A DNA stretch of 64,000 bases from Streptomyces sp. NRRL B-24484. Its GTDB lineage: Bacteria; Actinomycetota; Actinomycetes; Streptomycetales; Streptomycetaceae. The notes beneath the pieces are model-generated. The model saw only the letters and a program-made list of their open reading frames with translations. It was not told the origin of the DNA and ran no database searches. This document shows positions 8,579-16,139 of the stretch, in pieces. Both the position numbers and the translations under genes were made by a program. Within the stretch, counting starts at the first letter, position 1, and the number at the start of each line of letters is the position of its first letter. Where the stretch lies: assembly GCF_000717715.1 (NCBI RefSeq), contig NZ_JOAI01000010.1, positions 62,001-126,000 on the forward strand, given 5' to 3'.

Positions 8579-8785
8579 ATGGAAGACCGCAACGAACCAG
8601 GCTGGTCCCTCGCCAGCGCCTTTGACCGCGTGGCGGCACTCGACGACCTCGGCGCGGCCGCCCAGGTCCTCGCTGATCTCCACCGCAGCGACGACGGATC
8701 AGAGGAGAACGCCCGCCGACGCCGCGAGGTCCACCTGATCGTGGGGCGCCTCTCGGCACGCCTCGCACGTCACCCCGAGGCGTGA
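8579..8785 (+). CDS. Hypothetical protein
   Basis: A 68-residue, helix-rich, highly charged protein from ATG 8579 with GGAG at 8569-8572. It has no cysteine, membrane segment or signal peptide. Residues 16-34 (DRVAALDDLGAAAQVLADL) and 42-62 (ENARRRREVHLIVGRLSARL) look like two amphipathic helices. It diverges from the small XRE gene, which is often the arrangement of a regulator and its target. No function can be assigned. Confidence 0.5.
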   Translation: MEDRNEPGWSLASAFDRVAALDDLGAAAQVLADLHRSDDGSEENARRRREVHLIVGRLSARLARHPEA

Positions 8786-8790
8786 CGCCC

Positions 8791-9801
8791 CTACGGCCGC
8801 CCGGTTCGAACCTTGGCTTCCCGAGCCAGGGCGTACCCGAGGGCCACCGCGGAGTCCGCTCCGAGAGCCCGTCGCATGGCGGCGATCTCGCCCTGGACTG
8901 CTCGCTCGCTGAGGCCGACCGCGGTAGCGACGGCCGATTGCGAGGCCCCTGCTACCAAGTGGCGCGCGATCTCTCGCTGACGCTGGGTCAGGGCGGCTGG
9001 CTCCGGCTCCAGGCGCTGGACCGCACCAACGCGACCGCGCCAGACGCTGGCGCGGTCCCAATCCCTGTCGTGCATCGCAGCGACGTAGGCCACCAGGCCG
9101 GGGTCGTGGACTATCAGCGCGCGGATCGGCTCCTCACCAACGCCGACCCAGGGGGTCGTGTCTGGGAGGACCGCCACCCGGCGGTCGAGGATAACGGCCC
9201 TCATGAACGGCACGCTGGTCGTCCGAACATGCGCGCCGGCCTCGGTCACTTCGGTGCACCAGGCGGCAGTCGCCTGGTCGGTGCGGGCCGAGTCCTCGTA
9301 CAGCGTGTGCAAGGTGACGCCGCGCCGGAGGGCGTCCAGGTCGCGCGACAGCGCGATCTTCAGCGTGGCCGCCGGACGTGCGCCGCCGGGCTGCGCCGCG
9401 ATGATCTCCCGGGTGGTCTGGGCGACCAGCTCACTGATCCTGGCATTGATCAGCTCTACGCCGGCGAGGTGTTCGATGCCGCCATGCTCCGGCTCGGCCT
9501 GCGCCCGGTGCGCCTGGTAGGCGATTGCGAGGTCCTGCACGTGCTCGGGCAGGCGGGCGGTCCCCGTCATCGCCTCGGCGATCTGATGGAGCAGGGCGTC
9601 CCTGCGGCGGCCAGCCGCCTCGCTCGGAGGGAGCGGGATGTAGGCGCCCTCCGGGCCGTGCGGGTGGGGCACGATCAGCCCGAAGTCGAGGAGTTCCTGG
9701 AGGGCCTGGTCTCCGGGCTGAGCCTTGGCGCCGTACAGGATAGACAGGTAGAGCGTCCTGGCCGTAGGGCTGAGTTCCCATGATCGAGTCTGGCTGGTCA
9801 A
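8791..9801 (-). CDS. LuxR-type regulator with N-terminal sensor domain, paired with a secreted peptide
   Basis: A 336-residue protein if translation starts at TTG 9801, preceded by GAGG at the right distance. The frame stays open to 10122, but that part runs antisense to a good small gene at 9935 and reads like non-coding sequence. The N-terminal 70 residues (LSPTARTLYLSILYGAKAQP) resemble a TrmB-like winged helix. The middle (RGVTLHTLYEDSARTD, then PFMRAVILDRRVAVL) resembles the PLD-like effector domain of TrmB/LuxR hybrids. The C-terminus (LTQRQREIARHLVAGASQSA, then VGLSERAVQGEIAAMRRALG) is a LuxR/GerE helix-turn-helix. It diverges from the peptide gene across a 133-base region rich in inverted repeats. 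I infer that it senses that peptide or controls its production. Confidence 0.75.
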   Translation of the reverse strand: MTSQTRSWELSPTARTLYLSILYGAKAQPGDQALQELLDFGLIVPHPHGPEGAYIPLPPSEAAGRRRDALLHQIAEAMTGTARLPEHVQDLAIAYQAHRAQAEPEHGGIEHLAGVELINARISELVAQTTREIIAAQPGGARPAATLKIALSRDLDALRRGVTLHTLYEDSARTDQATAAWCTEVTEAGAHVRTTSVPFMRAVILDRRVAVLPDTTPWVGVGEEPIRALIVHDPGLVAYVAAMHDRDWDRASVWRGRVGAVQRLEPEPAALTQRQREIARHLVAGASQSAVATAVGLSERAVQGEIAAMRRALGADSAVALGYALAREAKVRTGRP

Positions 9802-9813
9802 GGTCGCCTCATT

Positions 9814-9910
9814 GCGGGTTCCCGCTGCGGGAATCCGCAGTCGTTTTCCCTTGATCCTCGCACACGCGAGGGCCAGACTGTTCGTGCCACCCCGGAATAC
9901 CCGGTTCCGG
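9814..9910. promoter_or_regulatory. Four inverted repeats in the divergent regulator-peptide promoter region
   Basis: Two palindromes lie back to back at 9814-9825 (GCGGG-TT-CCCGC) and 9826-9839 (TGCGG-GAAT-CCGCA). A third, CCTCGC/GCGAGG with a 4-base spacer, is at 9856-9871. A fourth, CCGGAA/TTCCGG with a 7-base spacer, is at 9892-9910. The first two fall 13-38 bases upstream of the regulator start; the fourth falls just before the peptide ribosome binding site. Four dyads in under 100 bases suggest operators or a leader structure. Confidence 0.5.
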
Positions 9911-9934
9911 TGGCGCCCACACCTGGAGGAACCT

Positions 9935-10099
9935 ATGCGCCTGCGCGCGCTCGTCCTGGCTGCCTTCATGGCCGTGGCCGGCCTGGTCCTGTCCGTCCCG
10001 GCTGCCGAGCCCGCACTGGCGGACACCGGCTGGAACGCGCCCGTGGCCGATGAGATCGGCGACGGCGACTTCACCCTGATGGACACCGGCTGGAACTGA
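9935..10099 (+). CDS. Small secreted peptide precursor with repeated DTGWN motif
   Basis: A 54-residue protein from ATG 9935 behind GGAGGA (9925-9930). Residues 1-29 form a classic Sec signal peptide: two Arg, a hydrophobic core (ALVLAAFMAVAGLVLSV) and PALA before the cleavage site. The predicted mature peptide is 25 residues, acidic, begins with DTGWN (residues 30-34) and ends with DTGWN (50-54). There is no cysteine. It is followed by a strong hairpin at 10172-10210, so it is a single-gene transcript. The exact terminal repetition and the divergent LuxR-type gene point to an exported signal peptide. A structural or antimicrobial role is the alternative. I do not recognise a named family. 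Confidence 0.7.
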   Translation: MRLRALVLAAFMAVAGLVLSVPAAEPALADTGWNAPVADEIGDGDFTLMDTGWN

Positions 10100-10171
10100 C
10101 CAGCCGCCATCCCCCAGCCCACCGAGGGGTACGACCTGGTGCCACCCTCCCCGCACCCCTCGGCAGGAACG

Positions 10172-10210
10172 GCAGCATCCCCCGCCCGGGGTCCGGGCGG
10201 GGGATGCTGC
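10172..10210. terminator. Strong bidirectional hairpin between the peptide gene and sodN
   Basis: Two 18-base arms (10172-10189 and 10193-10210) are perfectly complementary around a 3-base loop. The left arm starts GCAGCATCCCCCG and the right arm ends CGGGGGATGCTGC. It lies 73 bases after the peptide gene and also downstream of the opposing sodN, so it can end both transcripts. There is no U tract, as is usual in this genus. Confidence 0.8.
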
Positions 10211-10225
10211 GTTTCATGATCCTCT

Positions 10226-10290
10226 GGGCGATGAGTGGGCGATGATCTTGTTCATCGCCCTGCATCGCATTGCATCGCCCTGCATCGCTT
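10226..10290. repeat. Iterated GCGATG/CATCGC array downstream of sodN
   Basis: GGGCGATGA occurs directly at 10226-10234 and 10237-10245. The second copy forms a perfect 9-base inverted repeat with TCATCGCCC (10252-10260) across a 6-base spacer. After that come three 10-base units TGCATCGCNN (10261-10290). The hexamer CATCGC or its complement thus appears six times in 65 bases. It lies in the probable 3' untranslated region of sodN. Confidence 0.7.
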
Positions 10291-10299
10291 GGAACGTCT

Positions 10300-10320
10300 C
10301 CCCTGGCCTCTCACCAGGGG
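10300..10320 (-). other. Hairpin in the 3' untranslated region of sodN
   Basis: CCCCTGG (10300-10306) and CCAGGGG (10314-10320) form a 7-base stem with a 7-base loop, 23 bases after the sodN stop. It may be a terminator or processing element. In S. coelicolor the sodN 3' untranslated region is processed into a small RNA that represses sodF; whether this one does so is inference. Confidence 0.45.
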
Positions 10321-10342
10321 AAACCCCCAATTGCCGAGGTGC

Positions 10343-10741
10343 TTAGGCGGCCTTCTTGGTCTCCCAGAAGATGCGGTCGATCTCGGCGATCAGGTCGAGC
10401 AGGGCCTGGCCGGTGGCCGGGTCCGTCGAGGCCTTGGCGGCCGAGGCGGCCTTGCCGGCCTTGTTGAACAGGTCGTGCAGCTGCGGGTAGGCCTCGAAGT
10501 GCGGGGCCTTGAAGTAGTCGGTGTGCAGCACGGAGAGGTGGTGCTTGACCAGCTCGGCGCGCTCCTCCTTGATGACGATGGCGCGCGCACGGAAGTGCGG
10601 GTCCTCGTTGGCCTGGTACTTCTCCTGAGTGGCCTTCACGGACTCGGCCTCGATGCGGGCCTGGGCCGGGTCGTACACGCCGCAGGGCAGGTCGCAGTGG
10701 GCGTGCGCGGTGGCTCGCGGAGCAAACAGACGAGAGAACAT
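10343..10741 (-). CDS. sodN: Nickel superoxide dismutase precursor
   Basis: A 132-residue protein. The first 14 residues (MFSRLFAPRATAHA) are the propeptide, and the mature enzyme begins with the nickel hook HCDLPCGVYDP. His1, Cys2 and Cys6 of the mature chain are the known Ni ligands in this family. The rest is the helical bundle (for example YQANEDPHFRARAIVIKEER and HTDYFKAPHFEAYPQLHDLF). It converts superoxide to oxygen and hydrogen peroxide in the cytoplasm as a hexamer. The gene for the maturation protease, sodX, is divergent 177 bases away. In streptomycetes, sodN is induced by nickel through Nur; no Nur box was identified here. Confidence 0.97.
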   Translation of the reverse strand: MFSRLFAPRATAHAHCDLPCGVYDPAQARIEAESVKATQEKYQANEDPHFRARAIVIKEERAELVKHHLSVLHTDYFKAPHFEAYPQLHDLFNKAGKAASAAKASTDPATGQALLDLIAEIDRIFWETKKAA

Positions 10742-10918
10742 GGGAGTCCTTCCTTAGATCGTCTTCCCGCGAGCGAGATTACCCCGCCGCCGCGGCCGTT
10801 TCGCGGTTGGCCCGGTGGCCTAGGGCAAAAGAAGGAGCCGCAACCGGTCGATATCGGGCGGGCGCCGGGCGTGCCGCCATGCTGGAGACTGGACGGCGAC
10901 ACGGGCAGGGGAGAGGCG

Positions 10919-11362
10919 ATGGCCGAGGAGCAGGAGCCGGACGGCGGCGGGCTGCTGCCGCTCGGGGTGATCGACGTGGCGGGCCCCTCGATGCGGCCCG
11001 TCCTGCAGGACGGGGACCGGGTGCTCGTCCGGTACGGCGCCCGGATCAGGCCGGGGGCGGTGGTGGTGGTCCGCCATCCGCTGCGGCAGGACCTGCTGGT
11101 GGTGAAGCGGGCGGTCGGCCGGCGCCCCGGCGGCTGGTGGCTGCTGTCGGACAACCCGCTGGTGACCTCGGACAGCCGGGAGTACGGGGCGGTGCCGGCC
11201 GAGCTGGTGCTCGGCCGGGTGCTGCTGCGGCTGCGGCCCCGCCCGGCCTGGCTGGCGCCGCCGCGGAGCGTGGAGCGGGTGCTGAACGGCGCCGTCCTGG
11301 GCCGCCTCCCGGCCGTGGCCGCCCGGTTCGGCGTGCACCGGCCGGTGGACGTCGAGCCGTAG
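10919..11362 (+). CDS. sodX: Nickel-type superoxide dismutase maturation protease
   Basis: A 147-residue S26 (signal peptidase I-like) protease starting at ATG 10919, with GGGGAGAGG just upstream. The catalytic Ser lies in VAGPSMRPVLQDGDRVLV and the general-base Lys in LLVVKRAVGRRPGGWWLLSD, the order seen in the family. It has no membrane anchor, consistent with a cytoplasmic role in trimming the 14-residue SodN propeptide to free the nickel-binding His1. Divergence from sodN supports the assignment. The basic C-terminal tail after residue 115 is variable in the family. Confidence 0.92.
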   Translation: MAEEQEPDGGGLLPLGVIDVAGPSMRPVLQDGDRVLVRYGARIRPGAVVVVRHPLRQDLLVVKRAVGRRPGGWWLLSDNPLVTSDSREYGAVPAELVLGRVLLRLRPRPAWLAPPRSVERVLNGAVLGRLPAVAARFGVHRPVDVEP

Positions 11363-11387
11363 CGGAGCGGCCCCGGACCGCGGGGCC

Positions 11388-11978
11388 TCAGTCGCGGGCG
11401 GCGAGGGCCGCGCGGGCGGCCTCCTCGCGCTTGCGGGCGCGGTAGGCGGCGACGTTGGCGCGGGTCGCGCAGCGGTCGGAGCAGTAGCGCCGCGAGCGGT
11501 TGGTCGAGGTGTCGAGGTAGGCGTTGCGGCAGGGCGCGGCCTGGCAGATGCCGAGCCGGTCGGCGCCGAGCTCGGTGAGGTGGATGGCCAGGCCCATGCA
11601 GGCCACGGCGGTGTAGTTGGCGGTGGCTGTGGCCGCGTTGTCGGCCAGGTGCAGGTGCCAGCGCGGCCGGCCGGCCTCGTCCAGGTAGTCGTGGCCGGAG
11701 ACCAGCGGGCTGACGGGGTACTCGACCATCAGGCTGTTGAGCAGGTCGACGGCGCGGATCTCGTCGCCCTCGGCGGCGGCCTCGAAGACGCCGCGCAGCC
11801 GGGTGCGGACGGCCCGCAGCCGGGGCAGGTCGGCCTCGTCGGCGAGGGCGGCGGCCCGGCCGGACGTGCCGAAGAGGCCGCGGACGGCGTCCACCGAGGT
11901 GAGCGCGTCCCGGCCGCGCTCGGGCTCCTCGGTGTTCACCAGCCGGACTGCGTAGTCGGCGTACGAGGCGAGCTCCAC
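11388..11978 (-). CDS. CGNR zinc-finger protein (putative regulator)
   Basis: A 196-residue protein starting at GTG 11978 behind GGAAGGACC. The N-terminal 140 residues are the helical ABATE-type domain (YADYAVRLVNTEEPERGRDA, then ELGADRLGICQAAPC). The C-terminus is the CGNR zinc finger: CQAAPCRNAYLDTSTNRSRR followed by YCSDRCATRANVAAYRARK, with four Cys for zinc and an Arg-rich DNA-binding helix. The family is thought to bind DNA as stress-linked regulators, but targets are rarely known. It converges on sodX. The frame extends upstream to 12059, but the GTG has the better ribosome binding site. Confidence 0.85.
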   Translation of the reverse strand: MELASYADYAVRLVNTEEPERGRDALTSVDAVRGLFGTSGRAAALADEADLPRLRAVRTRLRGVFEAAAEGDEIRAVDLLNSLMVEYPVSPLVSGHDYLDEAGRPRWHLHLADNAATATANYTAVACMGLAIHLTELGADRLGICQAAPCRNAYLDTSTNRSRRYCSDRCATRANVAAYRARKREEAARAALAARD

Positions 11979-12047
11979 GGATGGTCCTTCCAGGGCCGGT
12001 AACGGGCAAGCTGCCTCAAGGGTATTACCTGCGGGCCGGGGCGCGAA

Positions 12048-12078
12048 GACGCCCGCCACCCTCGGGGCGGCGGGCGTC
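12048..12078 (-). terminator. Terminator of the amino-acid ABC operon
   Basis: GACGCCCGCC (12048-12057) pairs perfectly with GGCGGGCGTC (12069-12078) across an 11-base loop. It begins 15 bases after the stop of the ATP-binding gene at 12093 on the same strand. Confidence 0.7.
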
Positions 12079-12092
12079 CTGCGGAGCGGGTG

Positions 12093-12887
12093 TCAGAGCA
12101 CCTTGGACAGGAACAGCTTGGTCCGCTCGTGCTGCGGGTTGGAGAGCACCTCGCGCGGGTCGCCGGACTCGACGACCACGCCGCCGTCCATGAAGACCAG
12201 CGCGTCGCCGACCTCGCGGGCGAAGCCCATCTCGTGGGTGACCACGACCATGGTCATGCCCTCCTCGGCGAGGCCGCGCATGACGTCGAGGACCTCGCCG
12301 ACCAGCTCGGGGTCGAGCGCCGAGGTGGGCTCGTCGAACAGCATCAGCTTGGGCTGCATGGCGAGCGCACGGGCGATCGCGACGCGCTGCTGCTGGCCGC
12401 CGGAGAGCTGGGACGGGTAGCTGCCGGCCTTGACGGCCAGGCCGACCCGCTCCAGCAGGGCCATGCCGCGCTCCTTGGCGGCGGCCTTGGTCTCGCCCTT
12501 GACCTGCACCGGGGCCTCGATGACGTTCTCGAGCGCCGTCATGTGCGGGAAGAGGTTGAAGTGCTGGAAGACCATGCCGATGTCGCGGCGCTGGAGCGCG
12601 ACCTCGCTGTCCTTCAGCTCGTAGAGCTTCTCGCCCTTCTGCCGGTAGCCCACCAGGTCGCCGTCGACGTAGAGCCGGCCGGCGTTGATCTTCTCCAGGT
12701 GGTTGATGCAGCGGAGGAAGGTGGACTTGCCGGACCCGGACGGGCCGACCAGCACGAACACCTCGCCCTGCTTGACCTCCAGGTCGATGCCCTTGAGCAC
12801 CTCGACGAGGCCGTAGGACTTGTGGACGCGCTCCGCCCGGACCATCGCGCGGGTGGCGTCGGCGGGGGTCTTCTCAAGGTCGCTCAC
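12093..12887 (-). CDS. Polar amino-acid ABC transporter, ATP-binding protein (GlnQ/GluA type)
   Basis: A 264-residue ATPase. It shows Walker A ([18 protein letters not shown]), Q-loop ([18 protein letters not shown]), signature ([15 protein letters not shown]), Walker B ([15 protein letters not shown]) and the switch His (VVTHEMGF). The pattern is closest to ATPases for polar amino acids such as glutamate, glutamine or arginine. It overlaps the permease gene by 4 bases (ATGA), so the subunits are translationally coupled. It powers uptake together with the permease and binding protein upstream. The exact substrate cannot be read from this subunit. Confidence 0.95.
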   Translation of the reverse strand: MSDLEKTPADATRAMVRAERVHKSYGLVEVLKGIDLEVKQGEVFVLVGPSGSGKSTFLRCINHLEKINAGRLYVDGDLVGYRQKGEKLYELKDSEVALQRRDIGMVFQHFNLFPHMTALENVIEAPVQVKGETKAAAKERGMALLERVGLAVKAGSYPSQLSGGQQQRVAIARALAMQPKLMLFDEPTSALDPELVGEVLDVMRGLAEEGMTMVVVTHEMGFAREVGDALVFMDGGVVVESGDPREVLSNPQHERTKLFLSKVL

Positions 12888-13858
12888 AGGTGACCGCCTC
12901 CTTCCAGACCCGGGACGACGTCGTGCGTGGTCGCCGGCTTGCGGCGGCCGGTGAACATGTTGCGGATGCGCTGCAGCGGGGTCGGCGGCAGGGTGCGGTT
13001 GGCGCCGCGGGCGTAGTGCCGCTCGATGTAGTACTGGCCGACCGTGAGGATCGAGGTCAGGACCAGGTACCAGATGCTGACCGCGATCAGGACCGGGATG
13101 GTCTGGAAGGTGCGGGAGAAGATGTTGTGGCCGGCCTGGTAGAGCTCCTCAAGGGCGATGACGCTCGCCAGCGAGGAGGTCTTCAGCATCGAGATGGTCT
13201 CGTTGCCGGTCGGCGGGATGATCACCCGCATCGCCTGCGGGAGGACGATCCGCTTCATGGTCTGGAACTGGCTCATGCCGAGGGCGTGCGCCGCCTCGGT
13301 CTGGCCCTCGCTGACGGACTGCAGGCCGCCGCGGACGATCTCGGCCATGTAGGCCGCCTCGTTCAGGCCGAGGCCCAGCAGCGCGGCGACGAAGACCGGG
13401 ATCAGCGCGTTGGTCGAGCCCGAGACGAACTCGGGGCCGAACGGGATGCCGATCGAGAGCTTCGGCCAGATCGCGGCGAGGAAGTTCCAGAAGACCAGCT
13501 GGACCAGCACGGGGGTGCCGCGGAAGATCCAGATGTACACCCAGGCCACTCCGGAGAGCAGCGGGTTGGGCGACAGCCGCATCACCGCGAGGATGATGCC
13601 GCCGACCACGCCCATGACCATCGCCAGGGCGGTCAGTTCGAGGGTGACGAGCAGGCCGTGCAGGATCTGGTCGTTGAAGAGGGTGTCGCCGACGACCGAC
13701 CACTGGAAGGCCGGGTTGGTCACCAGGGCGTGGATCAGCATCGCCGCGAGGATGGCGACGACGACAGCTCCGGCCCAGCGTCCGGGGTGGCGGACCGGGA
13801 CGGCCTTGATGGTCTCAGGCCGTCCCGTCTTCACCGACCCCTGATCGATAGGGTTCAC
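12884..13858 (-). CDS. Polar amino-acid ABC transporter permease (HisM/GluC type)
   Basis: A 324-residue membrane protein. A cytoplasmic N-terminus is followed by a helix around residues 28-47 ([20 protein letters not shown]) and about five more helices. The family EAA motif is in the cytoplasmic loop: [20 protein letters not shown] followed by [16 protein letters not shown]. It belongs to the HisMQ-type permeases that import polar amino acids. Only one permease is present; such transporters either use two different permeases or a homodimer, so a homodimer is likely here. The gene sits between the binding protein and the ATPase. Confidence 0.93.
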   Translation of the reverse strand: MNPIDQGSVKTGRPETIKAVPVRHPGRWAGAVVVAILAAMLIHALVTNPAFQWSVVGDTLFNDQILHGLLVTLELTALAMVMGVVGGIILAVMRLSPNPLLSGVAWVYIWIFRGTPVLVQLVFWNFLAAIWPKLSIGIPFGPEFVSGSTNALIPVFVAALLGLGLNEAAYMAEIVRGGLQSVSEGQTEAAHALGMSQFQTMKRIVLPQAMRVIIPPTGNETISMLKTSSLASVIALEELYQAGHNIFSRTFQTIPVLIAVSIWYLVLTSILTVGQYYIERHYARGANRTLPPTPLQRIRNMFTGRRKPATTHDVVPGLEGGGHL

Positions 13859-13891
13859 GATGAATAGCCTCGGGGGGTTGGTTGGAGAACG

Positions 13892-14821
13892 TCAGCTCTT
13901 GGCGGCGTTGACCTCGGACGTGGCGATCGCGCCCGCCGAGACACCCCACTTGTCGAGGATCTGCTTGTACGTGCCGTCGGCGATCAGGGACTGGACGGCG
14001 CCCTGGACGGCCTTGGTCAGCTCGGAGTTCTTGGCGACGACGATGCCGTAGGGGGCGCTGTCGTAGGTGTCGCCGATCTTCTCCAGCTGGCCGTTGGTCT
14101 GCTTCAGCGCGTAGTCGATGACCGGGGAGTCGGCCATCATGACCTGGTCGCGGCCGGCCACCAGGGCCTGGGTGACGTCCGTCTGCAGCGAGAACTTGTC
14201 GCCGTCGCCCGGGATCGGCTGCTTGCCGGCCTTGGCGCAGTCGGGGTTGCGGACGTCCTTGATCTCGTCGGCCTGGGTGGTGCCGGTCTGGACGGCGACC
14301 TTCTTGCCGCAGAGGTCCTTGGGGTCGATCTTGTCCGGGTTGCCCTTCTTCACGGCGATGGCGGAGCCGGCCGTGAAGTAGGTGATCATGTCGACCGTCT
14401 GCTCGCGCTCCTTGGTGTCCGTGAAGGAGCTCATGCCGAGCTGGTACTTCTTCGCGGCGATGCCCGGGATGATCGAGGTGAAGTCGGCGTTCTGGACGTC
14501 CGCCTGCAGCCCCAGCTTCGCGGCGATCGCCTTCGCCAGGTCGACGTCCATGCCGACGATGGCGCCCTTGTCGTCCTTGAACTCGTTGGGGGCGTAGGAG
14601 GCGTCGGTGGCGACGACCAGCTTGCCGCCGGACTTCACGTCCGCCGGGACGAGGGCGGCGAGCGACGGGTCGGCCGACGCGGCCTTGACGGAGCTCGTCG
14701 GGGTCGCGGCACCCGAGCCGGAGCCGCTCGACGACGAGCTGCAGGCGGTGAGGAACAGGGTGCCGGCCGCGAGGGCGGCGCCGGCCGCGACGAGGCGGGG
14801 GCGCAGGGTGCGAGCGGTCAT
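13892..14821 (-). CDS. Amino-acid ABC transporter substrate-binding lipoprotein
   Basis: A 309-residue protein from ATG 14821 behind AGGAGGAG. A lipoprotein signal ends in the lipobox LTAC, so Cys is lipidated and the protein is tethered outside the membrane. The mature part is a type II periplasmic-binding fold of the polar amino-acid class (LVVATDASYAPNEFKDDKGA, then GMDVDLAKAIAAKLG, MTYF-type hinge and YGIVVAKNSELTKAVQGAVQ). It is the first gene of the operon with the permease and ATPase downstream. The ligand is probably an acidic or other polar amino acid. Confidence 0.93.
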   Translation of the reverse strand: MTARTLRPRLVAAGAALAAGTLFLTACSSSSSGSGSGAATPTSSVKAASADPSLAALVPADVKSGGKLVVATDASYAPNEFKDDKGAIVGMDVDLAKAIAAKLGLQADVQNADFTSIIPGIAAKKYQLGMSSFTDTKEREQTVDMITYFTAGSAIAVKKGNPDKIDPKDLCGKKVAVQTGTTQADEIKDVRNPDCAKAGKQPIPGDGDKFSLQTDVTQALVAGRDQVMMADSPVIDYALKQTNGQLEKIGDTYDSAPYGIVVAKNSELTKAVQGAVQSLIADGTYKQILDKWGVSAGAIATSEVNAAKS

Positions 14822-15153
14822 GAGGGGGATCTCCTCCTGGGGGAGAGACGAGCGGAGCGCTACGCCGGGGGGTGGCGGTCGCCCGGCCGTCGGTCGCACT
14901 CCGTCGTGCGGCACCCGGCCGGCCGTTCACTTGTTCGAAAATTCAAGTCGTGCATGTCGCCACCCTCCGCCGAGGTGAGCGCACGTCGGACCGCCTCGCA
15001 GAGAGGGGCGCCTCCGGGGGGAGGCAGTGTTCGATCCGAGTTGGGTGGAATCCTGCCACTCACGGACGGTGAACGGGCCCCGATTCAGATCAAAATCGGA
15101 TAACGAGGGGCCTTCTTGTCCGCTATCCGGACGAATTCCGACCTCCTGTCACC

Positions 15154-15171
15154 CTGCGTATAAGTATGCAG
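15154..15171. promoter_or_regulatory. ARG-box-like palindrome before the amino-acid transport operon
   Basis: CTGCGTATAAGTATGCAG is an imperfect 18-base palindrome whose minus-strand form contains TGCATA followed closely by TATACGCA. This resembles ArgR operators (TGCATA-type half-sites). It lies in the 394-base gap 14822-15215, 330 bases before the transport operon and 45 bases after the stop of the upstream binding-protein gene. The rest of the gap shows AT-richer stretches near 14930-14960 and 15085-15105 that may hold promoters, and no gene. Confidence 0.4.
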
Positions 15172-15215
15172 ACTTGGTGGCGTCCGGCCGGGGAACCCGG
15201 CCGGAGCGTCCCGGC

Positions 15216-16139
15216 CTAGAACCCGCCGTTGACCACGGCGTTCTGTGCCGCACCGGCGGCCACGCCCCACTTCTGCAGGATGTTCTCGTAGGAGCCGTCC
15301 CGGATCATCTGGTTCAGCGCCTTCACCAGGACGTCGCGCAGTTCGGTGTTCTTCTTGTTCACGGCGATTCCGTAGGGTGACGGCTGGAGCTGCGCGCCGG
15401 CGATGTCGAACTTGGCGCCGTTCGGGCCGCCCTTCGCGGCGACGTACGCGGCCACCGGGTAGTCGTTCAGGTCGGCGTCGGCGCGGCCCGCGGCGAGTTC
15501 GGCGAGCGCCTCGGTGTCGTTGTCGAACAGCTTCACGGTCAGCGGCTTGTGTGCCCGGGCGCAGGCGCCGACCTGCCGCTCGACGATCGCGTCCTGGGTG
15601 GTGCCGCGCTGCAGCGCCACGGTGTGGCCGCACAGGTCGTCCAGCTTGGCGATCTTCTCCGGGTTGCCCTTGGGGACGAGCATCTGGGTGCCGGCGATGA
15701 AGTAGTCGACGAAGTCGACGCCCGGGTTCACCACCTTGCCGTTGTCGTCGGTGCCCTCGCGGCGCTGCCGGTTGTCGGTCATCGCGGACATCGCCAGGTC
15801 GAAGTCGCCGGCCTGCAGGCCCGGTATCAGCTTGTCGAACGCGGTGTCGGCGATCTCCACCTTCACGCCCAGCTGCTTGCCGAGCTCGGCCGCGATGTCC
15901 GGGTCGATGCCGACCGCGGAGCCGTCCGAGGCCTTGAACTCCACCGGCGCGTAGTTCAGGTCGGAGGCGATCTTCAGGACGCCCTTGGTGCGGATGCTCT
16001 CCGGCAGCCGGGCGTGCAGGTCGTCCTCACTGGGCTTGCCCGAGCCGGAGCTGCCGCACGCGGTCAGCAGCAGGGTTCCCGCGACGAGCGCAGCCCCCGC
16101 GGCGATGGTGCGGGCGGGGCGGGGCGCGAAGGCGTGCAT
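15216..16139 (-). CDS. Second amino-acid ABC transporter substrate-binding lipoprotein
   Basis: A 307-residue protein from ATG 16139 with AGGAGGA upstream. The lipobox is LTAC, and the mature part again shows the polar amino-acid binding fold: VLKIASDLNYAPVEFKASDG, VGIDPDIAAELGKQLGVKVE, then GDFDLAMSAMTDNRQRREGT, and YGIAVNKKNTELRDVLVKAL. It is a clear paralogue of the binding protein at 13892 but diverged. It has no permease or ATPase of its own here. It probably feeds the adjacent transporter with another ligand, although a separate promoter is likely because 394 bases divide the genes. Confidence 0.9.
   Translation of the reverse strand: MHAFAPRPARTIAAGAALVAGTLLLTACGSSGSGKPSEDDLHARLPESIRTKGVLKIASDLNYAPVEFKASDGSAVGIDPDIAAELGKQLGVKVEIADTAFDKLIPGLQAGDFDLAMSAMTDNRQRREGTDDNGKVVNPGVDFVDYFIAGTQMLVPKGNPEKIAKLDDLCGHTVALQRGTTQDAIVERQVGACARAHKPLTVKLFDNDTEALAELAAGRADADLNDYPVAAYVAAKGGPNGAKFDIAGAQLQPSPYGIAVNKKNTELRDVLVKALNQMIRDGSYENILQKWGVAAGAAQNAVVNGGF

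Noticed and set aside
9802..10122. Longer N-terminus for the LuxR-type regulator
   Set aside because: The extension lies antisense to the peptide gene with its own strong ribosome binding site, contains no conserved residues and would remove the intergenic region. TTG 9801 is preferred.
1..10300. Prophage attachment site or tRNA at the right border
   Set aside because: No tRNA-like sequence, integrase or pair of direct repeats long enough for an att site was seen; the CATCGC array at 10226-10290 is too short-unit to call one. The border may lie anywhere between about 6.3 and 10.3 kb.
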